Positions 1 to 4,801 of a stretch of 5,531 nucleotides of DNA are shown piece after piece (position 1 is the first letter of the stretch; each line of letters starts with the position of its first letter). Source of the DNA: Psychrobacter sp. (GTDB lineage Bacteria; Pseudomonadota; Gammaproteobacteria; Pseudomonadales; Moraxellaceae). The position numbers were made by a program, and so were the translations under genes. The stretch spans positions 1-5,531 of the forward strand of contig JARIAA010000155.1 of assembly GCA_029264635.1 (NCBI GenBank). Direction: 5' to 3'. The notes below the pieces were generated by a model that saw nothing but the letters and a program-made list of their open reading frames with translations, ran no database searches and had not been told where the DNA came from.

Positions 1-156
1 AACCGTATCGGCGTAGGCGCAGGTTTTCAAGGTTCTGAGCAAGCGGTGTCAGTAGGCTATCAACGTGTCATCCATCCCAATGCTAGCGTCAGTGTTGGCG
101 GAGCCTTTACCAAAGACGAAACCTCAGGCGGTGTAGGCTTGGGCTACAGCTGGTAA
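1..156 (+). CDS. YadA-type trimeric autotransporter adhesin, C-terminal anchor (5' truncated)
   Basis: Only the last 51 codons are in the window; the frame is open from base 1 and stops with TAA at 154-156. The residues alternate small/glycine and hydrophobic positions in short beta strands (GVGAGFQ, VSVGYQR, VSVGGAF, GVGLGYSW). The protein ends in an aromatic residue (Trp), as outer-membrane barrel strands do for BAM recognition. This matches the YadA anchor domain, in which three chains each give four strands to one 12-stranded barrel that exports and holds a surface fibre. From the family, the missing upstream part should hold a signal peptide, head and coiled-coil stalk used in adhesion or autoagglutination. 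Nothing about ligand or length can be said from here. The gene is followed at once by a strong terminator, so it is the last gene of its transcript. Confidence 0.88.
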   Translation, partial: NRIGVGAGFQGSEQAVSVGYQRVIHPNASVSVGGAFTKDETSGGVGLGYSW

Positions 157-171
157 GGATTCAGGTAACAT

Positions 172-202
172 AAAAAAGGGATATTCATTTATCCCTTTTT
201 TT
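172..202 (+). terminator. Intrinsic terminator of the autotransporter gene
   Basis: A perfect 12-bp stem (arms 172-183 and 190-201, six A's then GGGATA against TATCCC then T's) closes a 6-nt loop, 16 bases after the stop codon. The 3' arm runs straight into a seven-T tract (196-202). The A-run on the 5' side makes the structure symmetric, so it could also work on the minus strand, although no minus-strand gene ends here. Confidence 0.9.
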
Positions 203-346
203 ATGGATGTCAATCAGGATGCTTTCCTATAAAATAGTCTATTTAACATAATATACATTATGCGAAAACAAACCAACGGCTTTGAGTATGCCATTCTTAG
301 CTGAGTTATCATTTTTATATTTATTAACATGAATATAAACTATCAT

Positions 347-375
347 TTTACTGCATAATTGTTTAGTATTAATAT
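347..375 (+). promoter_or_regulatory. Candidate sigma-70 promoter of the lipoprotein gene
   Basis: TTTACT (347-352, 4 of 6 to the -35 consensus) and TAATAT (370-375, 4 of 6 to the -10) are separated by exactly 17 bp. Transcription would begin near 382, giving a leader of about 45 nt before the ATG at 427. This also argues against the in-frame TTG at 376 as the start codon. The match is weak and the background is AT-rich. Confidence 0.4.
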
Positions 376-414
376 TTGACCAATTCTGACTCTATCCCAG
401 CAACAAGCTCTGAT

Positions 415-419
415 AAGGA
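415..419 (+). promoter_or_regulatory. Ribosome binding site deciding the lipoprotein start
   Basis: AAGGA sits 7 nt before the ATG at 427. The alternative in-frame TTG at 376 has only AT-rich sequence without a purine-rich site in front of it. It would also put 17 polar, acidic residues ahead of an otherwise normal lipoprotein signal peptide. Confidence 0.75.
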
Positions 420-426
420 TATTTTT

Positions 427-1101
427 ATGATACCGTGGTTTCGTTTTAATATTACACAGTCTTATCTTTATAAGCTATCAGCCGCTGTGTGCTTTGCTTC
501 AATACTGGTGACGACGGGTTGTCAGTCTTCTGCTGAGTCAAATGCAACGGCTTCTAACCAACCAAACCATAATTCATCGACGCCAGCGGTCTCAGATGTG
601 AGTCAGCAAACGCTGAGGCAGCAAGCACTACGTATCCAGCGTGCTCTCGCTAATGATGATTTTGCAAGAATCACCAATGACATCCATCCCACACGCGGCG
701 TGCGCTTCTCAATGTATGCCTATGTGCGACCTGAGTCGGATAAAGTCTTTAGCCGTGAGCAATATGCCCAATATCTAAATGAGTCCAATATTCGCTTTAC
801 CTGGGGTGAACTTGATGGTACTGGCAATCTATTAGTAACCCCATTACCAGAATATCTTGATACTTGGGTCGATGCCGACAAGTTTAATGAATCTATCGTT
901 AGTATGAATGAATTTAAGCAAAATGGTAATACTATTAATAACTTAAAAAAAATATATCAAAACTCGGATGTTGTTGAGTTTTATGACAAAGGCAGTGATA
1001 AATACGGCGGTATGGACTGGCGTATCATGCGCCTAGTGTTCGATGAGTATCAAGATCAGCGTTATTTGGTCGCGATCGTCAACGACCAATGGACGACGTA
1101 A
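427..1101 (+). CDS. Conserved hypothetical lipoprotein
   Basis: The gene encodes 224 residues from the ATG at 427, chosen for its Shine-Dalgarno site and because it places a signal peptide at the N terminus. Arg6 and Lys16 precede a hydrophobic stretch (about 17-29) and a lipobox ending T-T-G-C with Cys32. Gln33 at +2 predicts sorting to the outer membrane rather than inner-membrane retention. Residues 33-57 form a Ser/Asn/Thr-rich tether. The globular part (about 60-224) has IHPTRGVRFSMYAYV (86-100), a WGELDGTG turn (126-133), and a C-terminal GGMDWRIMRLVF...YLVAIVNDQW block. I recall similar 'HP-x-GVRFSPYAYV ... DG-x-DW ... LVGIVHDQWT' proteins among exported proteins of other bacteria. I know of no assigned function, and no catalytic motif is evident. 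It has its own putative promoter and terminator and is probably monocistronic. Confidence 0.82.
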   Translation: MIPWFRFNITQSYLYKLSAAVCFASILVTTGCQSSAESNATASNQPNHNSSTPAVSDVSQQTLRQQALRIQRALANDDFARITNDIHPTRGVRFSMYAYVRPESDKVFSREQYAQYLNESNIRFTWGELDGTGNLLVTPLPEYLDTWVDADKFNESIVSMNEFKQNGNTINNLKKIYQNSDVVEFYDKGSDKYGGMDWRIMRLVFDEYQDQRYLVAIVNDQWTT

Positions 1102-1127
1102 GTATTAATTCATATACAGATATATTA

Positions 1128-1153
1128 GAAAAGAGTGATGCACTACCCTTTTC
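1128..1153 (+). terminator. Possible terminator after the lipoprotein gene
   Basis: GAAAAG (1128-1133) pairs with CTTTTC (1148-1153). Inside it AGTG (1134-1137) pairs with CACT (1141-1144), leaving an ATG loop and a 3-nt bulge on the 3' side. The A-run and T-run flanks would let it act on both convergent genes. The T tract is only four long and interrupted, so this is a weak terminator call. Confidence 0.4.
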
Positions 1154-1171
1154 GTTTATAACTATCAGATA

Positions 1172-1194
1172 TAGGGTGCGCTGAGCACACCCTA
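1172..1194. repeat. Palindromic intergenic hairpin between convergent genes
   Basis: TAGGGTG (1172-1178) pairs perfectly with CACCCTA (1188-1194). After one mismatch, GC pairs with GC over a TGA loop. It lies between two converging genes, with no good T tract on either side. GTAGGGTG-type palindromes recur as dispersed REP-like elements in many gammaproteobacterial spacers. Membership in such a family is inference; only this one copy is in the window. Alternatively it is simply part of a bidirectional termination zone. Confidence 0.5.
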
Positions 1195-1247
1195 CTTTCT
1201 AAGACTAAAACAAGTTATTGATTTTAAAGAATTTTAATCCAGAAGTA

Positions 1248-1991
1248 CTACAGTGGATCTTGTCGAAAGAACTTCACCATAATGCCATAAATGTCAGGAT
1301 AAGCATCAATCAGCTTTTGCGGGGTCTCAAAAAATACTTCGCTTAGCACCGCAAAAAACTCCGCCGGATTGGTCGCACCATAACGATCTAATCCTGATTT
1401 ACGATGGGTTTGAAAGTCTTCAAAATCTCGGCTCATAATTTCAGTCCAACGCTCAGGGTCCATATCAGGCTGCATGGGCGGAAAACCATTGGCGCGGCCG
1501 TTTAGCATATCAAGCTTATGCACAAACTCATGAATGACGACGTTGTGACCATCGCGCTCGCCTGAGTGCTTGGCATCCTTCCATGACAGAATGACTGGCC
1601 CGCGTAGCCATGCCTCACCGCTGCGATGTTGCCTTCCTTCATGGACGATACCGAACTCATCTACCGTTTTAGTGTCACTTTTATATGAACCCGGATAGAT
1701 AATAATTGATGACCAGCCCGCGTACCACTCCAGCCCTAAATTCAGAATCGGCAAGCAAGCCTGCAGCGCGATAGATTGTCTAACTTTATCGGTGATCTCA
1801 AACCCTTGCGCGCCAGTTATTGATTTGTCATCTAAAAACAACGTTGCCAGCTCAAATAGACGCCTCAGCTCGTCTTCGTTGAGCCTGTCTAGTATCACAA
1901 TACGCTGTGCCGCCTGCATCCAGTCAGCCGTGGTAAACTCGCTATTGTCTAATATACGCTGGTTGCGCCAGTCTTTTATCATCTCAAACAT
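1248..1991 (-). CDS. mtfA: MtfA-like zinc metallopeptidase (M90 family)
   Basis: The 247-residue cytosolic protein, with no signal peptide or membrane segment, is close in size to E. coli MtfA (about 265). The zincin motif HEFVH lies at 154-158: His154 and His158 would bind zinc, and Glu155 is the general base. The family signature YGATNPAEFFAVLSE (204-218) supplies Glu211, the expected third zinc ligand. The segment WLRGPVILSW (128-137), followed by DGHNVVIHEF, is also typical of the family. In E. coli, MtfA is an aminopeptidase that binds the glucose repressor Mlc; whether an Mlc partner exists in this organism is unknown. The start at 1991 is supported by AGGA (1999-2002) 7 nt upstream. 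It begins 14 bp after the symporter stop on the same strand, so translation and transcription are probably linked to that gene. Confidence 0.93.
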   Translation of the reverse strand: MFEMIKDWRNQRILDNSEFTTADWMQAAQRIVILDRLNEDELRRLFELATLFLDDKSITGAQGFEITDKVRQSIALQACLPILNLGLEWYAGWSSIIIYPGSYKSDTKTVDEFGIVHEGRQHRSGEAWLRGPVILSWKDAKHSGERDGHNVVIHEFVHKLDMLNGRANGFPPMQPDMDPERWTEIMSRDFEDFQTHRKSGLDRYGATNPAEFFAVLSEVFFETPQKLIDAYPDIYGIMVKFFRQDPL

Positions 1992-2005
1992 GGATTAATC
2001 CTATT

Positions 2006-3613
2006 TTATAGAGAGATTGATAGTAAATATAGAGATCCTAAAGTGGCGATAAAAAATACGATTAATAACCAACTCACGCCATCTACTTTACCAGGAATCA
2101 GATACCAGCCATCTTGCTTAATCGGTAGGTTTTGTTCCCGATACATCTTCTTTTGGCCTTTAATCGTATAAACGGAAAGCTCACTTTGACGACCATCGAG
2201 TAGCAAACTGGTTATAATAGAAACGGGTACGTTTACCAAAAACCCGATAGCACAATACCAAGGCCATGCGATTTCAGTCTGCGTCGCCGCTACCCAAACT
2301 GCCAAAAATCCTGCTGCTACGCCAATCAGCAGCCCTCGCTCAGTGGTATGTTGTGAGTAAAAACCGAGCGCATACATACTCAATTTAGCACCAACAAAAT
2401 AAGAGCCTACTTTGGTGAGTAGCTGTAGCACCGAGCCTTCACTTTGGGCAAAGAGCATGGCTGGCACGATAATTAACCCGGCCCAAACTACGGTAAACCA
2501 GCGCGAAGCCTTTAGATAATGGCTTGAGGACGCCTCTTTTTTAAAGTATTTTTCATAAAAATCTAAAGTAGTGACAGTAGCTAAAGAGTTAAGCGCCGAA
2601 TCAAGACTTGACAGAGAGGCTGCGATCACTGCCGCGGTAATGATGCCTAGTAAGCCTGGTAAGCCTGTATCAGCGGCGAACTGCAAAACGATTGTATTAT
2701 TATTATCAAATTCTCGACCATTATAATAACTGTAGAACAATACGCCTAACAATAAGAATAAAAAGTAGACAAAGAAGGCGGCAAAACCCATGAATAGAAA
2801 CGACTTTTTAGCATCGCCAATATCCTTTGCCGTAAGCGCGCGCTGCACCACCATCTGATTAGCGCCATAGACCGTAGTATGATACAGAACCATAGCCACA
2901 ACACCTGTCCACACGGTAGCCTCTACTTTGGTATCAAGGGAAAAATCCAAAATATTCATTTTGCCATCAGCCTTTAGCTCTGAGAGAGTCGACATCAGTG
3001 GCTGAGGCAAATCAGTTAGTAGGAAATAAAAGATGATAACAGCGCCTACCATCAAAATAACGGACTGAATGACATCGGTCCAAATGACCGCACTGATCCC
3101 ACCCATCAAAGTATAAACCAGAGCCACTATCGTAATAACCACAATAGCAACATTGATATCAATACCAGTAATAAAGCTAATGACCAGTGCCGTCGCATAA
3201 AGCACCGCTGCTGAGGACAACGTTTGTGTCATCATAAAGATAATTGACATTACACTGCGAGCTTTTTTACCAAAGCGTTTTTCTTGATAATCGTATATTG
3301 ATGCCACACCACTATTATAAAAAAAAGGCAAAAACAGCGTGATGACCAAAAATATTACAATAGGATAGTTGATGTGAATCATCATGACCCCAAGGCCACT
3401 GCCATACGACCATGCTGGGCCGCCTAAAAATGACATGGCACTGACATAGGTCGCCAGTACTGAGAGACCAATTGCCCACCAAGGTATGGTTTTGCTGCCT
3501 AAATAATAGTCTTCAGCACTGTTAACGTTTTTGCTAAACGCCAAACCCATGAGCACATTACCGATAAGATAGACAATCAGAATTGTCCAATTAAGTAGTC
3601 CAAAGTCTTCCAT
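2006..3613 (-). CDS. Sodium/solute symporter (SSF/SLC5 family)
   Basis: This 535-residue inner-membrane protein has about 13-14 hydrophobic segments, from residues 8-25 to a last helix at 513-533. A polar loop at about 473-511 precedes the final helix. Family marks include AEDYYLGSKTIPWWAIGLSV (33-52) in the first loop and second helix, and the GG signature in YTLMGGISAVIWTDVIQ (167-183). The QMVVQRAL segment (253-260) is also conserved. The helix containing AASLSSLDSALNSL (331-344) carries the Ser335/Ser336 positions that form the Na2 sodium site in this fold. The family uses the sodium gradient to import sugars, amino acids, vitamins or carboxylates. The sequence resembles the monocarboxylate/multivitamin/iodide-like branch more than PutP or ActP, but the substrate cannot be read from sequence. 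The length and both ends look intact. The Shine-Dalgarno site before the ATG at 3613 is poor. Confidence 0.93.
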   Translation of the reverse strand: MEDFGLLNWTILIVYLIGNVLMGLAFSKNVNSAEDYYLGSKTIPWWAIGLSVLATYVSAMSFLGGPAWSYGSGLGVMMIHINYPIVIFLVITLFLPFFYNSGVASIYDYQEKRFGKKARSVMSIIFMMTQTLSSAAVLYATALVISFITGIDINVAIVVITIVALVYTLMGGISAVIWTDVIQSVILMVGAVIIFYFLLTDLPQPLMSTLSELKADGKMNILDFSLDTKVEATVWTGVVAMVLYHTTVYGANQMVVQRALTAKDIGDAKKSFLFMGFAAFFVYFLFLLLGVLFYSYYNGREFDNNNTIVLQFAADTGLPGLLGIITAAVIAASLSSLDSALNSLATVTTLDFYEKYFKKEASSSHYLKASRWFTVVWAGLIIVPAMLFAQSEGSVLQLLTKVGSYFVGAKLSMYALGFYSQHTTERGLLIGVAAGFLAVWVAATQTEIAWPWYCAIGFLVNVPVSIITSLLLDGRQSELSVYTIKGQKKMYREQNLPIKQDGWYLIPGKVDGVSWLLIVFFIATLGSLYLLSISL

Positions 3614-3630
3614 TGACTGTCATCACTTTT

Positions 3631-3636
3631 ATTATA
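3631..3636 (-). promoter_or_regulatory. Candidate -10 element, symporter-mtfA operon (proximal)
   Basis: An exact TATAAT on the minus strand lies 18 bp before the symporter ATG. No good -35 hexamer is found 16-19 bp upstream, and the leader would be only about 10-12 nt. It is therefore a candidate only. Confidence 0.35.
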
Positions 3637-3686
3637 GACCCCACTCTGAGCTTATCTTTAAAGCATGAATGCTTCTCTTAAAATTC

Positions 3687-3717
3687 ATTATAAGCCAATA
3701 GAATCAAGGTCTTGATT
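3687..3717 (-). promoter_or_regulatory. Candidate -10 element with overlapping operator-like palindrome
   Basis: A second exact TATAAT on the minus strand (3687-3692) is preceded, in its -35 zone, by the perfect gapped palindrome AATCAAG-GT-CTTGATT (3702-3717). A dyad in this position is where a repressor or activator dimer often sits. No good -35 hexamer is present, which would fit an activator-dependent promoter. The regulator is unknown and the site has not been compared with other genomes. Confidence 0.4.
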
Positions 3718-3800
3718 GAGTTGAGAGCGGCATAGTTGTAGCGTCGTTACTGTCTAAATGGTCATTATCTCCCACTTATAGAGTAATACATAATAGACGC

Positions 3801-3820
3801 TGTATAGTTACTGTTATACA
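3801..3820. repeat. Operator-like palindrome TGTATA-8-TATACA
   Basis: Six-base perfect arms (extended to eight if G-T pairs are counted) flank an 8-bp centre in the middle of the divergent spacer. It could be a transcription factor half-site pair for either gene. Chance occurrence in AT-rich DNA is also plausible. Confidence 0.3.
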
Positions 3821-3972
3821 TGGACTACATATAACTTACGTTTGCTTACTTGAATACCGCTAGTGATACTGGCACGGTATATGTAGATATATTCTAATAT
3901 TTAAATATAAGGAATATTCTCTACTCCCATCTTTAGCAAGCCTAATAACAACGACTCTATGGAAGATAACTC

Positions 3973-4647
3973 ATGATACCTGCTGCCCTATTTATTGGCT
4001 CAATCGGCGTACTGGCCGAAACCTCTGACATTCAACGCCGCGCCTATAATCAAGCCTTAAAAGAGGCTGGACTCGATTGGCAATGGGATAAAGACACCTA
4101 TCGAGATCTGCTAACTGACTCTGGCGGCGTCAAACGTCTAACGCGCCTCAATGCAGAAAAGGATGCTAACCTCAGTGAGGAGGACATCAGCCGTATTCAT
4201 GCGCGTAAAACAGAGCTGGCCTGTCAAGAGATAGTCAACGAAGGCGTCACCCTGCGCCCAGGCGTTGCCGAATTGATCAGTGAAGCGTTAAAGCAAGGTT
4301 TAAAAGTAGCTTTGGTAACGTCAACATATCAAGAAAATATTGACGCTATTGCAAAAGCGGCTGGTGATGCTTTGCCACTGGAAAAATTCAGCGCTGTACT
4401 TACCAGAGACGATGCCGATAGTAGCAAGCCTGCGCCAGACGTTTATCTTGCAGCCTTAAAACGTCTGTCATTAGACAGTAGCGAGGTGATTGCTATTGAA
4501 GACAGCTCACCCTCGCTACAAGCTGCCAAAAAGGCGGGCATTTACACAGTGGTAACCCCGTGTAAATTTACGGATCAGCAAGATTTTAGCGAAGCTGACC
4601 AACAGCTAACGTCACTGGAAGGTTTTGAGTTAACTCTTCCAAATTGA
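3973..4647 (+). CDS. HAD-superfamily CbbY-like protein lacking the catalytic aspartates
   Basis: The protein has 224 residues, a normal length for the CbbY/beta-phosphoglucomutase (HAD-IA) group. The start has GGAAG (3961-3965) 7 nt upstream. Residues 15-90 form the small helical cap, with a CbbY-like GGxxR loop (51-55). Motif II is VALVTST (112-118), motif III has Lys152 in SSKPAPD, and motif IV is IAIEDSS (173-179) with Glu176 and Asp177. Motif I should read FDxDGTL, but here residues 8-14 read IGSIGVL. Gly9 replaces the nucleophile Asp and Ile11 the acid/base Asp. The adjoining LAET (14-17) aligns normally, so this is not a wrong start or a frameshift. Standard phosphatase or mutase chemistry is therefore unlikely, while phospho-ligand binding or a regulatory role remains possible. 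I recall similar 'GSIG-x-L-x-ETSE-x-QRRAFN' starts in other proteobacteria and cyanobacteria, which would make it a conserved variant; this was not verified. Confidence 0.88.
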   Translation: MIPAALFIGSIGVLAETSDIQRRAYNQALKEAGLDWQWDKDTYRDLLTDSGGVKRLTRLNAEKDANLSEEDISRIHARKTELACQEIVNEGVTLRPGVAELISEALKQGLKVALVTSTYQENIDAIAKAAGDALPLEKFSAVLTRDDADSSKPAPDVYLAALKRLSLDSSEVIAIEDSSPSLQAAKKAGIYTVVTPCKFTDQQDFSEADQQLTSLEGFELTLPN

Positions 4648-4659
4648 GGCATCTATACG

Positions 4660-4716
4660 GTTAATGACAATCATTAACGATTATTTTCGCTAATGATTGT
4701 CATTCATAATCATTGG
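4660..4716 (+). promoter_or_regulatory. Probable Fur-type operator with repeated boxes
   Basis: Positions 4660-4678 match the 19-bp Fur consensus GATAATGATAATCATTATC at 16 of 19 bases by hand alignment (mismatches at positions 2, 9 and 18). Two further, weaker matches follow: 13 of 19 at 4689-4707 and 12 of 19 at 4699-4717, mainly through ATAATCATT at 4706-4714. Such overlapping boxes are usual where Fur dimers polymerise along DNA. The array ends just upstream of a putative extended -10 element for the ATP-grasp gene, a position suited to iron-dependent repression. Zur or Mur family relatives recognise related sites and are not excluded. Confidence 0.6.
4663..4704. repeat. Perfect 14-bp inverted repeat
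   Basis: The arms at 4663-4676 and 4691-4704 (AATGACAATCATTA and its exact reverse complement) flank a 14-nt centre. Inside it CGA (4678-4680) can pair with TCG (4687-4689) around a TTATTT loop. It starts 15 bases after the HAD stop codon. No T tract follows, so it is a poor terminator. As DNA it presents two Fur-like half arrays in opposite orientation. As RNA it would be a long 3'-end hairpin on the HAD transcript. Confidence 0.75.
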
Positions 4717-4725
4717 TACTTTAAG

Positions 4726-4734
4726 TGGTATAAA
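4726..4734 (+). promoter_or_regulatory. Extended -10 promoter of the ATP-grasp gene
   Basis: TGGTATAAA fits the extended -10 form TGn-TATAAT with one mismatch. No good -35 lies 16-18 bp upstream, which extended -10 promoters tolerate. Transcription would start near 4741, just after the Fur-like array and just before the hairpin at 4744-4773. Confidence 0.5.
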
Positions 4735-4743
4735 AATACAAAA

Positions 4744-4773
4744 AGCCAGCGAGTGCAGATGTACTTGCTGGCT
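4744..4773 (+). other. Hairpin in the 5' leader of the ATP-grasp gene
   Basis: An 11-bp stem (4744-4754 with 4763-4773, one G-U pair on the plus-strand RNA) closes an 8-nt loop, GCAGATGT. On the plus strand it is followed by TAAATACA, not a T tract, so it is not a normal terminator for the HAD gene. It falls at the predicted 5' end of the downstream mRNA and could protect it or regulate it. On the minus strand it is followed by TTTTTGTATTTTTA, so it would resemble a terminator there, but no minus-strand gene precedes it. Confidence 0.6.
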
Positions 4774-4801
4774 AAATACATTTAATAGGGAACGATTTTT
4801 T

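Larger units (their letters stand above)
203..426. other. AT-rich intergenic spacer with short palindromes
   Basis: No convincing gene was found. It contains a gapped palindrome CATAAT-4-ATTATG (247-262), an 8-bp inverted repeat TTTATATT-10-AATATAAA (314-339), and a 9-bp direct repeat TATCATTTT at 307-315 and 341-349. These could be operator sites for the lipoprotein gene. In sequence this AT-rich, short palindromes also arise by chance, so they are recorded without a named regulator. Confidence 0.45.
3614..3972. other. Divergent intergenic region, no gene seen
   Basis: This 359-bp spacer separates the minus-strand symporter start from the plus-strand HAD gene, so it should hold promoters for both. 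I see no gene in it. It carries two exact TATAAT hexamers on the minus strand (3631-3636 and 3687-3692), a 7-bp-arm palindrome (3702-3717) and a TGTATA/TATACA palindrome (3801-3820). Near the HAD gene is an AT-rich tract with a perfect 10-bp palindrome TATTTAAATA (3898-3907) nested inside the arms ATATTC (3889-3894) and GAATAT (3912-3917). No -35/-10 pair for the HAD gene stands out; TATAAG at 3906-3911 is one weak option. Confidence 0.6.

Noticed and set aside
376..426. TTG start extending the lipoprotein by 17 residues
   Set aside because: It has no ribosome binding site, would place polar acidic residues before the signal peptide, and overlaps the predicted promoter. The ATG at 427 has AAGGA at good spacing.
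1792..1998. 68-residue open frame on the plus strand
   Set aside because: It lies wholly antisense to the start of the well-supported mtfA-like gene and is Ser-rich and low in complexity with no family resemblance. It is a shadow frame.
3973..4011. HAD motif I loss caused by a wrong start or frameshift
   Set aside because: The frame is continuous, the start has a good ribosome site, and the residues on both sides of the altered positions align normally with the family (ALFI before, LAET after).
4697..4734. Promoter pair TTGTCA (4697-4702) with TATAAA (4729-4734)
   Set aside because: The 26-bp spacing is too long for sigma-70; an extended -10 promoter without a -35 explains the site better.
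4744..4773. Terminator for the HAD gene
   Set aside because: The stem is strong, but on the plus strand it is followed by TAAATACA rather than a T tract. It is better placed as a leader hairpin of the next gene.
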